A stretch of 64,000 nt of DNA, from positions 2,418,001 through 2,482,000 of the forward strand of contig NZ_JAPNKA010000001.1 in assembly GCF_026626635.1 (NCBI RefSeq), given 5' to 3'. Position 1 is the first letter of the stretch. Each line of letters begins with the position of its first letter. Both the position numbers and the translations under genes were made by a program. The notes beneath the pieces were generated by a model. It worked only from the letters and a program-made list of their open reading frames with translations, made no database searches and had not been told where the DNA came from. Shown here in pieces: positions 28,067 to 36,739 of the stretch. The DNA is from Archangium lansingense. GTDB lineage: Bacteria; Myxococcota; Myxococcia; Myxococcales; Myxococcaceae.

Positions 28067-28723
28067 ATGGCGAGGCCGACGAAAGAGGAAGCTCGGGACA
28101 CGCGCCAACTGATTCTGGACGCGGCGCTGGACCTGTTCTCGGAGGGAGGCTTCGCGGGCACGTCCATGAGGCAGATCGCCCGGGCGGTGGGAGTGCGCGA
28201 GAGCGCGCTGTACCACCACTTCCCGTCGAAGGCGGCCATCTTCGAGGCGTTGTTGCAGGAGATGGGACCGGGCAGGTCGGAGCGGCTCGAGTCGCTGGAC
28301 CTGGATGCGCTGCTGCGGGAGGGCCTCGAGCCGTTACTGCGCTTCATTGCTCACGCCATGGTGGAGAGCTGGAACACCCCGCGTGCGCAGAAGTTCGTCC
28401 GCATGCTGATGGCCGAGGGCCCGAGGCTGAAGGACATGGGCCTGGTCCACGCCTCGGTCATGACGAGCCGAAGCCGGCTGGGCGTGCTCTTCGCGGAGCT
28501 GGTGCGCAGGGGAGCCATCCGGCCCGGGGACTTCGAGCTGTACACCTTCGAGTTCATGGGGCCGATGCTGATGATGCGGCTGATGTACCTGGTGCTGGCC
28601 GAGGGCACTCCGGACGTGGAGCGCCTGCTCGCGCAAGTGGACGCGCATGTGCACCATTTCTGTGAGTCCGTGAAGGCGGGAGAAACCATGACCGTGAAGT
28701 CCGTTTCGCGGAGGCGCTCATGA
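28067..28723 (+). CDS. TetR/AcrR-family regulator
   Basis: A 218-residue regulator. The N-terminal helix-turn-helix (about 12-58) reads LILDAALDLFSEGGFAGTSMRQIARAVGV then SALYHHFPSK, quoted here in parts, the standard TetR pattern. The C-terminal ligand domain is not similar to a known class by eye. The stop overlaps the start of the first permease by 4 nt (ATGA), so it leads a six-gene transport operon and probably represses it through the palindrome at 28032-28053. Ligand unknown; a lipid or envelope metabolite is plausible from the operon content. Confidence 0.9.
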   Translation: MARPTKEEARDTRQLILDAALDLFSEGGFAGTSMRQIARAVGVRESALYHHFPSKAAIFEALLQEMGPGRSERLESLDLDALLREGLEPLLRFIAHAMVESWNTPRAQKFVRMLMAEGPRLKDMGLVHASVMTSRSRLGVLFAELVRRGAIRPGDFELYTFEFMGPMLMMRLMYLVLAEGTPDVERLLAQVDAHVHHFCESVKAGETMTVKSVSRRRS

Positions 28724-29988
28724 GGCTCCTCTCGCTCGCCGCGCGCAACCTGCTGCGCAACCGGCGCCGCACCACCATCTCGCTCGTCGCGCTGGTGGTG
28801 GGCGTGGGGGCCATGGTGGGGCTGCGCGGCTTCGTCAACGGTCAGCAGCGCGTGATTCTCGAGAACCTCGTCTTCGGACAGGTGGGCGCGGTGCAGGTGC
28901 ACAAGAAGGGCTACCTGGCCAACGTGCAGGGCTCGCCGCTGACGCTGGACATGGCGGACTCCGAGGAGCTGCGCCGACGCATCGCGTCCGTGCAGGACGT
29001 GGTTGCCGTGTCGCCGCGCCTCGCCTTTGGCGGAATGCTCTCCCTGCCAGATGCGGAGGGCGCCACGGAGGACGAGGGTGCCGGCAAGACGGGCTTCCTT
29101 CAAATCACCGCCTTCGATCCCACGCTGGAGCCGAAGGTGACACCCCAGCGTTCGACGTGGCTGGGCAAGGGGGCGCACCTGTCCGGGGTGGAGGCGCCGG
29201 AGCTGCTCCTCAACGCGGACATGGCCAAGAGCCTGCGCGCGGAGGTGACGGACGCCCAGGTGCCATCGGAGCGCTGGCCCGCGCTGCTGTCTGCGGACCG
29301 GGATGGGGCTCTCAATGGTGAGGCCGTGCGCGTGGCTGGCACGCTGGTGAGTGCGACGCCGGGAGACCGGAGGCAGGGCTACGTCCCGCTGGGCACGGCA
29401 CAGCGTCTGTTGCGCATGGAGGGCCGCGTCACCGAGTACGCCTTGGCGGTGACACGGATGGAGGACGCGCCCCGGGTACGCGACGCGGTGCAGGCCGTGC
29501 TCGGGCCCGAGTACGAAGTCCATACGTGGGATCAGGTGCTGCCCTTCATCGCGCAGCTCGTGGGCCACCAGGACTTCATCTTCGGCATCATGACGTCGGT
29601 GTTCCTGCTGACGGTGCTGCTGGGCATCGTCAACGTGATGCTGATGAGCGTGCTGGAGCGGGTGCGGGAGATTGGCACCATGCTCGCGGTGGGGACGCGG
29701 CGACGGCAGGTGGTGACGCTCTTCCTGCTGGAGGGGGCGGTGCTGGGGCTGGTGGGCGGCATTCTCGGAGCGCTGGTGGGGTGGGCGGTGACGCTGTGGC
29801 TCGGCCAGCGGGGCATCCACCTGCCGGCGCCCGGTGCGGTGGCGGACAGCATCATCCGTCCCCATGTCTCGGTGCTGTACCTGGTGCGCGCGGTGGGCAT
29901 GGCCACGGTGGGCGCGGCGCTCGCCGCTCTGTGGCCCGCGTACCGTGCCGCCCAGCTCCGTCCGGTGGAGGCCTTGGCCCACTCATGA
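28720..29988 (+). CDS. LolC/LolE-type ABC transporter permease 1
   Basis: A 422-residue FtsX/MacB-type permease: one N-terminal transmembrane helix, a ~230-residue periplasmic domain, and three C-terminal helices. The cytoplasmic coupling motif VRVREIGTMLAVGTRRRQV-like segment is present as ERVREIGTMLAVG. This topology belongs to mechanotransmission or lipoprotein-extracting ABC transporters. It overlaps both neighbours by 4 nt. It is similar to the second permease (both have NxLMSVxERVREIGTMLAVG), so the two probably form a LolCE-like heterodimer. Confidence 0.9.
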   Translation: MRLLSLAARNLLRNRRRTTISLVALVVGVGAMVGLRGFVNGQQRVILENLVFGQVGAVQVHKKGYLANVQGSPLTLDMADSEELRRRIASVQDVVAVSPRLAFGGMLSLPDAEGATEDEGAGKTGFLQITAFDPTLEPKVTPQRSTWLGKGAHLSGVEAPELLLNADMAKSLRAEVTDAQVPSERWPALLSADRDGALNGEAVRVAGTLVSATPGDRRQGYVPLGTAQRLLRMEGRVTEYALAVTRMEDAPRVRDAVQAVLGPEYEVHTWDQVLPFIAQLVGHQDFIFGIMTSVFLLTVLLGIVNVMLMSVLERVREIGTMLAVGTRRRQVVTLFLLEGAVLGLVGGILGALVGWAVTLWLGQRGIHLPAPGAVADSIIRPHVSVLYLVRAVGMATVGAALAALWPAYRAAQLRPVEALAHS

Positions 29989-31250
29989 GCTCTCTTTCTG
30001 CTCTCGCCGCGCGCAACGTGGCGCGTAACCGCCGCCGCAGCCTCGTTACCCTGGCCGCCGTCCTGCTGGGCGTTACGGCCGTGCTGGTGCTGCGCGGCTT
30101 TATCGACGGCTTCGTACGCCTCATGGTGGACGACATCGTCCAGGGCAAGACGGGCGCCCTGCAGATTCACACTACCGGCTACATGGACAGCAGCGATGCG
30201 CTGCTGCTGGAGCCGAGCATTCCCTACGACGAGGCCCTGCTGGCCCGCATCCGTGCCGTGCCTGGAGTCACTGGCGTCACGGGCCGCATCCAGTTCTCCG
30301 GGCTGGTGAGCAACGGCGTGTCCCAGACGATGTTCGTGGGCCGCGGGCTGGACCTGGCTACGGAGAAGCAGGCCGTGCCGCGGGCTGGCTTCGACGTGCT
30401 GCCGGGAGGCCGGGCGCTCGCAGGGGGAGACCATGCCCACGCCATTCTCGGCAACGAGCTGGCGCAGTCCTTCCATGCGGTGACGCCGGCGGAGAAGGCG
30501 AAGGCAGCAGGGGCCGAGGCCCTGGTGGACCGGGTGACGCTCGCCTCGTCGAGCCCCAAGGGCCGCGCCAACTCGCTGGACGTGTCGGTGGAGGGACTGA
30601 GCGTGTCCAGCCTGCCCTTCGAGAACAAGCGCGTGGTGACGGTGCCGCTGAAGCTGGCGCAGGAGCTGCTGGGTCTGGAGGGGCGCGTTACGGAGCTCGC
30701 CGTGGCTGTGGACGAGCTGCGCAACCTGGAGCGCATCGCGGCGGACCTGCGTGGGACGCTCGGTCCCCAGTACGAGGTGCACACCTGGCAGGACCTGCAG
30801 CCCTTCGTGCGGGACGTCATCAGCCGTCAGCGGTTCGTGATGGGGCTCATCTCCCTCATCCTCTTCGTCATCATCATCACGGGCATCATCAACACCATGC
30901 TGATGAGCGTGTTCGAGCGGGTGCGGGAGATTGGCACCATGCTGGCGGTGGGGATGCGCCGCAAGCAGGTGCTGGCGATGTTCCTGGTGGAGGCGACCCT
31001 GCTCGGGGTGCTGGGCGGGGTCGGGGGCGTGCTGCTGGGGAGCGCCATCGTGCGAGGCATCGCGGCGCGGGGCATTCCCATGTCGATGGTGGTCAACAGT
31101 GGCTCGCAGTCCGTGCTGCGCCCGGAGCTGAACCCCTCGTTCGTGGGGCTCACCCTGGTGGTAGCGGTGGTGGGCGCCCTGGTTGCGGCGGCGTGGCCAG
31201 CGTGGAGGGCCAGCCGCCTGGAGCCGGTGGAAGCGCTGCGCTCGGTGTGA
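29985..31250 (+). CDS. LolC/LolE-type ABC transporter permease 2
   Basis: A 421-residue paralogue of the preceding permease with the same layout: N-terminal helix after LAARNVARNRRRS, periplasmic domain, three C-terminal helices and the coupling motif FERVREIGTMLAVGMRRKQ. The start overlaps the previous stop by 4 nt (ATGA). A gene duplication is likely, since both begin with a LAARN(L/V)xRNRRR motif. With the ATPase encoded at the end of the operon it should make a complete transporter. Confidence 0.9.
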   Translation: MSSLSALAARNVARNRRRSLVTLAAVLLGVTAVLVLRGFIDGFVRLMVDDIVQGKTGALQIHTTGYMDSSDALLLEPSIPYDEALLARIRAVPGVTGVTGRIQFSGLVSNGVSQTMFVGRGLDLATEKQAVPRAGFDVLPGGRALAGGDHAHAILGNELAQSFHAVTPAEKAKAAGAEALVDRVTLASSSPKGRANSLDVSVEGLSVSSLPFENKRVVTVPLKLAQELLGLEGRVTELAVAVDELRNLERIAADLRGTLGPQYEVHTWQDLQPFVRDVISRQRFVMGLISLILFVIIITGIINTMLMSVFERVREIGTMLAVGMRRKQVLAMFLVEATLLGVLGGVGGVLLGSAIVRGIAARGIPMSMVVNSGSQSVLRPELNPSFVGLTLVVAVVGALVAAAWPAWRASRLEPVEALRSV

Positions 31251-31287
31251 ATCCCGTTTCCTCTTCTTCCTTCCAAGGAGCTTGCAG

Positions 31288-32013
31288 ATGAGAGCTTTCA
31301 CCCTCGCCCTGATGACGCTGCTGGTGGCGGCACCGGCCCTGGCCGCGGAGCCCACCGCCGAGGAGCTGCTGGCGAAGTACGACGCGGTGATGGGGCCACA
31401 CACCTTCGAGACCGAGTCGGAGATGACGGCCTACCGCGAGGACGGCAGCAGCCGGACCTACGTGATGAAGATGCTGCGCGGCGAGGACGACAAGTTCCGC
31501 GTCTGGTTCAAGGGGCCGGCGAGCGTGAAGGGGCAGGAGATGCTGCGCTCGGGCGACAACATGTGGGTGTACCTGCCCAACCTCAAGAGGGCGACGCGCA
31601 TTGCGAACCGCGACAGCTTCCAGGGAGGCGACTTCAACAACGCGGACGTGATGCGGGTGAACTACACGAAGGACTACACGGGGAAGGTGGTGGCCTCGGA
31701 GGTGTCGGACACGTACGCGCTGGAGCTGAAGGCGAAGAGCGCGGAGACGGCGTACGACACCATCAAGCTGTGGCTGCGCAAGAAGGATGGGATGCCGGTG
31801 AAGGGGGAGTACTACGGGACGAGCGGGCAGATGCTGCGCAGCGCGGAGTTCACCGAGTACACGGAGTTCGAGAAGGGCTACACGAGGCCGGCGAAGGTGG
31901 TGATGCGCAACGAGCTGGTGAAGGCGAGGCGCTCGGAGATGGTGCTGAAGGGGATGAAGCTGAACGTGGAAGCGCCGGCCCAGCGTTTCACGCAAGCGGA
32001 CCTGGGCCGCTGA
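31288..32013 (+). CDS. LolA-like outer membrane lipoprotein-sorting protein
   Basis: A 241-residue periplasmic protein with a cleavable signal (LLVAAPALAAE). The mature part fits the LolA-like family that PGAP names 'outer membrane lipoprotein-sorting protein': RVWFKGPASVKGQEMLRSGDNMW and YLPNLKRATRI, with a bulky beta-half-barrel pattern. Such proteins carry a lipid-modified or hydrophobic cargo between membranes. It starts at ATG 31288 after AAGGAG at 31275-31280. Its position between two LolCE-like permeases and a barrel protein supports a transport chain rather than general Lol function. Confidence 0.87.
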   Translation: MRAFTLALMTLLVAAPALAAEPTAEELLAKYDAVMGPHTFETESEMTAYREDGSSRTYVMKMLRGEDDKFRVWFKGPASVKGQEMLRSGDNMWVYLPNLKRATRIANRDSFQGGDFNNADVMRVNYTKDYTGKVVASEVSDTYALELKAKSAETAYDTIKLWLRKKDGMPVKGEYYGTSGQMLRSAEFTEYTEFEKGYTRPAKVVMRNELVKARRSEMVLKGMKLNVEAPAQRFTQADLGR

Positions 32014-32063
32014 CCCCCACAACCCCCTGTCCCACGACCCCCAACCCCACCAGGCCCAACAAC

Positions 32064-32106
32064 CCCTCTCCCTTTGGGAGAGGGACGGGGTGAGGGTATC
32101 TGCCCC
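32064..32106. repeat. REP-like palindromic repeat, copy 4, inside an operon
   Basis: CCCTCTCCC-TTT-GGGAGAGGG is a perfect 9-bp dyad (32064-32084), then ACGGGGTGAGGGTATCTGCCCC. It lies between the LolA-like gene and the barrel gene, which are on the same strand, so it would appear inside the operon message as a stable hairpin. Confidence 0.75.
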
Positions 32107-32119
32107 AAGGGTTCCCACC

Positions 32120-33544
32120 ATGCGCACCCTACTCGCGAGCCTCTTCTTCCTGACCGCCGCCCCCGTGCTCGCCGCGGAGGTGACGGGTTACGTGGAGAGC
32201 CGCACGCAGTACCAGCGCTCACGAGTCACGGGGCTGCTGCCGACGGACTCGCAGCCGGAGCTGCAGCAACTGCTAGAGCTGAACGTGCAGCCGCGGCAGG
32301 AGTACCGTCCTGGGGGCTTCGTGGCGGCGGACCTGTCGCTGCTTCTCCAGGCCTCGGGGCGCTACCGGGGTCTGGACGGGGAGGGGCGCGAGATCTCGGT
32401 GTCGGAGCGTGAGTCGAGCGCGGCGAAGCCGCTGCTGTCGCTCAATGAGCTGTACGTGAGTCACGAAGTGGTGCCCCAGCTGCACCTGTTGGCGGGGAAG
32501 AAGCGGGTCATCTGGGGCGCGGGGATGGCGTTCAACCCGACGGACCTCATCAACCCGCCGAAGGACCCGACGGACCCGAACTTCCAGCGGGCCGGGGCGT
32601 ACATGGTGCGGGTGGAGGTGCCGCTGGAGAACTACGCCTTCACGCTGCTGGCGAGCCCGGCGGTGCTGAAGCAGCAGAACGGGTTGCCGCAGGCGCTGCT
32701 CGCGTACCCCAGCTGGGACAAGAAGGACGACGAGCTGCACTACCTGGTGGCGGCGCGCGCCTACGCGCTGGTGGCGGACGCGGACGTCAACCTGATGCTC
32801 TTCCACTCCAACCTGTACGGGGACGCCTTCGAGGACAAGACGCGGCTGGGCTTCTCCTTCTCGCGCTACTTCTTCACGGACTACGAGCTGCACGTGGAGG
32901 GGCTGGTGGGCTTCGGTGCGGCGCGGCGCTACCCGGTGGGCGAGTGCCTGGAGGACCGGCTCTCGGCGGTGGGCTGTGTGCTCCGGGGCGAAACCTTCTT
33001 CTCCACGAAGCGCCTGGACGAGCAGAAGCTCCGCCCGCGGGTACTGGCCGGCACGCGCTACATGTTCGGCGACGAGTCGCTGCTCTCGGTGGAGTACCTG
33101 TACCAGGCGGATGGGCTGATGCGGGACGAGCTCCAGCACTACGTCAACGGACTTGGCCTGCTGCGGGTGGCGCAGGACTTCGGCCTGGACCCGTCGGTGG
33201 TGGACCCGCGTGGAAGCGTGGATGCGGGACTGCCGCAGAAGTTCAGCTTCGAGCCGCTCGGGCGGCACTACGCCTTCCTCAGCTACCAGAAGCCGAAGAT
33301 TCGCGACGACTTCACCTTCAACGTGGTGGTGATGGCCAGCCTGCAGGACCTGTCGGGCCTCATCTCCCCGAGCCTCTCCTGGGCGGCCACCGAGTGGATG
33401 ACGCTCTCGCTCTCCGGCTTCGTGCCCTGGCAGGGCCCGGACTCGCTCGCGGTCAGGGTGCCGGAGAGCGACACCTACGTGAGCGAGCTCAGCCTGATGC
33501 CCCTCGAATACCGCGGCCTCTTCCAGGTTCGCCTCTTCTACTGA
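32120..33544 (+). CDS. predicted outer-membrane beta-barrel protein
   Basis: A 474-residue exported protein with signal LLASLFFLTAAPVLAAE. The rest shows long runs of alternating hydrophobic and polar residues with aromatic girdles, and ends in a Phe-Tyr pair after RGLFQVRLFY, the usual last strand of an outer-membrane barrel. The segment GKKRVIWGAGMAFNPTDLINPP resembles DUF1302-like porins. The start at 32120 places the signal peptide at the N-terminus; a GTG-type frame to 32090 adds residues before it. It sits between the LolA-like and ATPase genes, so it may be the outer-membrane end of the same pathway. Confidence 0.75.
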   Translation: MRTLLASLFFLTAAPVLAAEVTGYVESRTQYQRSRVTGLLPTDSQPELQQLLELNVQPRQEYRPGGFVAADLSLLLQASGRYRGLDGEGREISVSERESSAAKPLLSLNELYVSHEVVPQLHLLAGKKRVIWGAGMAFNPTDLINPPKDPTDPNFQRAGAYMVRVEVPLENYAFTLLASPAVLKQQNGLPQALLAYPSWDKKDDELHYLVAARAYALVADADVNLMLFHSNLYGDAFEDKTRLGFSFSRYFFTDYELHVEGLVGFGAARRYPVGECLEDRLSAVGCVLRGETFFSTKRLDEQKLRPRVLAGTRYMFGDESLLSVEYLYQADGLMRDELQHYVNGLGLLRVAQDFGLDPSVVDPRGSVDAGLPQKFSFEPLGRHYAFLSYQKPKIRDDFTFNVVVMASLQDLSGLISPSLSWAATEWMTLSLSGFVPWQGPDSLAVRVPESDTYVSELSLMPLEYRGLFQVRLFY

Positions 33545-33556
33545 AGGACGTGTGTC

Positions 33557-34285
<729 letters not shown>

Positions 34286-34316
34286 GGCTCTTGCCTCTCG
34301 GGGCCTGAGAAACGGC

Positions 34317-34347
34317 GAGGGCGCCTCCCTTCGCAGGGGGCGCCCTC
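34317..34347 (+). terminator. terminator-like hairpin between convergent genes
   Basis: GAGGGCGCCTCCC and GGGGGCGCCCTC form a 12-bp stem with one G-T pair around a TTCGCA loop. It lies 31 bases after the ATPase stop and 28 bases from the stop of the convergent repeat-protein gene. No T-run is present, so the terminator call rests on position and stem strength. Confidence 0.65.
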
Positions 34348-34375
34348 ACCTGTGCTTCAAGACGAAGCGGAAGGA

Positions 34376-34612
34376 CTACTTGGAGTCCTTGGCCGTCTCG
34401 GTCTTGGCGGCCTCCGGCTTGGCCTCGGCCTTGGCGGCCTCCGGCTTGGCCTCGGCCTTGGCGGCCTCCGGCTTAGCCTCGGCCTTGGCCTCCGGCTTGG
34501 CCTCGGCCTTCTTCGTGGCGGCGGGGGCCGGCTTGGTCTCGGCCTTCGCGGGCGCGGAGGCAAACGCGGACATGGAGGCGGTCAGGGCGATGGCGGCGAT
34601 GATGTTCTTCAT
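34376..34612 (-). CDS. small exported Lys/Ala/Glu-repeat protein
   Basis: A 78-residue protein with a signal peptide (about 1-24, ending SAFASAPAKA) and a mature part made almost only of Ala, Lys, Glu and Pro. Three tandem 9-residue units AEAKPEAAK and a partial one are encoded by 27-bp DNA repeats at 34407-34487. The mature chain is charged and probably extended or helical. The start MKNIIAA at 34612 has GGAG at normal spacing; a longer frame to 34633 would precede the signal. Function unknown. Such short KPEA-type proteins are easily missed or filtered as low complexity. Confidence 0.7.
   Translation of the reverse strand: MKNIIAAIALTASMSAFASAPAKAETKPAPAATKKAEAKPEAKAEAKPEAAKAEAKPEAAKAEAKPEAAKTETAKDSK
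34407..34510. repeat. 27-bp tandem repeat, about 3.8 copies
   Basis: The unit GCGGCCTCCGGCTTGGCCTCGGCCTTG occurs at 34407, 34434 and 34461 (third copy with one base change), followed by a shortened copy. It encodes AEAKPEAAK on the minus strand. Near-identical units suggest recent expansion and likely length variation between strains. Confidence 0.85.
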
Positions 34613-34898
34613 GGGGAATCTCCGAATCAGCAACCGAACGTCGCTTCATTGCGGCGTTGCGTGACGGAGACAGAGCACTCGGCGTGCCAGGACCTCTCCC
34701 GAGGGAAGGGGCCGCGGGGTTGCGGAGATTCTCCCCATTCTGCCTGCCCGGCCTGGGGGCACCCTCCCCAAGAAAGCGCCGGAGGTCTTTGACGACACCC
34801 CGCGTCTTGGGGATGCTGGCTATGTCAGCCGGAGACAGTACAGCCCGGTCTAGCCCGGATGCGCATGCCGCGTGTCTGGAGGACGGGAGCGCGAAGGC

Positions 34899-35348
34899 AT
34901 GCGGTACCTCTTCATCGCGTTGGCAGCGAGCGGGTTGGGAGTGGGATGCGCGACCCCGCGGGTATCCTCTCAGCCCCAAATGTCGGTGGAGGTGGAGCGT
35001 TGGCAGCGGTGGTATCAGGAGGAGCGTGAACGTGCGGAAGCACTCGCGGTAAGGCTCGCCGAAGCGGAGAGTGCGCTCGAGGTGGCAGCCCAGGAGCGTG
35101 CCGAGTCCGCGCAGCTCACCCTCCTCTTGGAGGACGAGCTGGGCCGGGCGGCGGCGGTGCGGCACTCGTTGGTCGAGCACAACGCGCAGCTGGTGTCCCG
35201 GCAGCGAGAGCTGACGGCGCTGCAAGAGGAGTTGGAGGACGTGTGGTACCAGGCGGCGCTTTCCCGGGCCCGGCGGCGCAGCCAGCCTCAGCCTTCGCAG
35301 GAGCCCGTGCAGGCTCCGTCTCCGCCGATGCCCGCCGGTAGTCCGTGA
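34899..35348 (+). CDS. small coiled-coil lipoprotein
   Basis: A 149-residue predicted lipoprotein with lipobox GVGC (Cys17). Residues ~35-125 are a continuous heptad-like helix rich in Glu, Arg, Ala and Leu, without Pro, so a long coiled coil is likely. The tail is Pro/Ser/Gln-rich. The stop overlaps the histidine kinase start by 4 nt (GTGA), which ties it to that two-component system. It could be a periplasmic partner that modulates the kinase sensor. The start is the ATG directly before the signal peptide; an ATG-like frame to 34872 precedes it. Confidence 0.75.
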   Translation: MRYLFIALAASGLGVGCATPRVSSQPQMSVEVERWQRWYQEERERAEALAVRLAEAESALEVAAQERAESAQLTLLLEDELGRAAAVRHSLVEHNAQLVSRQRELTALQEELEDVWYQAALSRARRRSQPQPSQEPVQAPSPPMPAGSP

Positions 35349-36739
35349 GTTCTCCCACGTCCATTCGTGGTTACCGCGTCGGCTTCCTGTTCGCGGTGAT
35401 GTTGCTGTCGGCGGTGGCCGCCTTCACGCTCTGGACGGAGGTGCGCACCAGCCGTCAGGTGGCCGAGCGTGTCCAGGAGGCGCTGGACCGTGCCGGCCTC
35501 ATCGGGCGCATCCGGGTGGATGCGCTCTCGCTGGAGTCCGCCATCGAGGCCCACATCCGTGCCACCGATGAGCCCCAGCGCAAGGCCGCGGACGAGGTGA
35601 TGGAGGACATCCTCGCGGACATCCGCGAGGCCACCCAGGAGTACACGCGAGATCTGCCCCGCGACGACACGCTGGTGGTGTGGCACCGCTTCAACATGGC
35701 CTGCACCCGGCTGGCCGAGCAGGTGCGTGCCGCGGCGGTCTTCTCCCGTCGCCAGGAGGCCGAGCAGGCCCGGCACCACCTGGTAGAGCAGGTGCTCCCC
35801 CTGGCCGAGGAGATTGATGGACTGGCGGGGCAGCTCGCGCGGGAGAACGCGGACGAGGCCCGTATGCTGTTGGGTCACCTGGCCTCGTTGCGCGTGCGCA
35901 ACCTCGGACTCGGCGGTGTGGTGACGTTGCTGGCGGTCCTCGTCTCGCTGGTCGTGGGCTGGCGCATCACCTCGGTGCTGGAGCGGCAGGAGGCCACCAT
36001 CCAGGCGCAGATGGAGGAGCTGGACCGGCGCAACCAGGAGCTGGACGCCTTCACCCGGCGCGTGGCGCATGACCTGATGGGGCCGCTGTCGCCGCTCAAG
36101 GGGTACCTCACGCTGCTGCGCCGCTCGGGGGCGGTGAAGGATGCGCAGGCGCTGGAGCTGGTGTCGCTCTCCGAGTCCAGCGCGGTGCGCATGGGCGAGC
36201 TCATCGAGGCCCTGTTGCGCTTCTGCCGCGCCGGCACCCGGGGAGAGCCCACGGTAGGCGAGCTGGATACTGCCGTGAGCACGTTGTTGCTGGAGGTGAG
36301 CCAGACGGCTGCCGCGCAGGGCGTGGCGCTGGAGCGCTCGCTGGAGACCGATGTGAAGGTGTCGTGCCCCTCGCAGCTGTTACAGATCATCGCGCAGAAC
36401 CTGCTCTCCAATGCCGTGAAGTACACGGCGGGCCGGCCCGAAGCGCGCGTCTCCGTGAAGGTGGTGCGTGAGGGCAACGAGGCGGTGTTGGAGGTGGTCG
36501 ACAACGGCGCCGGCATGAGCTCGGAGACGCAGGCGAAGCTCTTCCAGCCCTTCTTCCGAGGCCCGGAGACCCGGGGGATTCCCGGCCATGGGCTCGGCCT
36601 GGCCACCACGAAGCGGCTGGTGGATGCCCACGGCGGCGTTTTGTTGGTGCGCTCCGAGCCGGGCTCGGGTACCCGGGTGACGGTCCGCTTTCCCCTCGCG
36701 GCCGAGGCCGTGCCCCCTGTCCGCGGAGTCGGTACATGA
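35345..36739 (+). CDS. membrane sensor histidine kinase
   Basis: A 464-residue kinase starting at GTG 35345. An N-terminal transmembrane helix (about 10-28), a ~150-residue helical periplasmic domain of the four-helix-bundle type, and a second helix (about 180-202) are followed by a coiled linker. The H-box is RRVAHDLMGPLSPLKGYL, with phospho-His242. The N-box NLLSNAVKYT, G1 VVDNGAGM and G2 GHGLGLATTKR are complete. It overlaps the response-regulator gene by 4 nt (ATGA). Confidence 0.94.
   Translation: MSSPTSIRGYRVGFLFAVMLLSAVAAFTLWTEVRTSRQVAERVQEALDRAGLIGRIRVDALSLESAIEAHIRATDEPQRKAADEVMEDILADIREATQEYTRDLPRDDTLVVWHRFNMACTRLAEQVRAAAVFSRRQEAEQARHHLVEQVLPLAEEIDGLAGQLARENADEARMLLGHLASLRVRNLGLGGVVTLLAVLVSLVVGWRITSVLERQEATIQAQMEELDRRNQELDAFTRRVAHDLMGPLSPLKGYLTLLRRSGAVKDAQALELVSLSESSAVRMGELIEALLRFCRAGTRGEPTVGELDTAVSTLLLEVSQTAAAQGVALERSLETDVKVSCPSQLLQIIAQNLLSNAVKYTAGRPEARVSVKVVREGNEAVLEVVDNGAGMSSETQAKLFQPFFRGPETRGIPGHGLGLATTKRLVDAHGGVLLVRSEPGSGTRVTVRFPLAAEAVPPVRGVGT

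Noticed and set aside
34407..34510. 27-bp tandem units considered as a CRISPR array
   Set aside because: Units are contiguous with no spacers and are translated as AEAKPEAAK.
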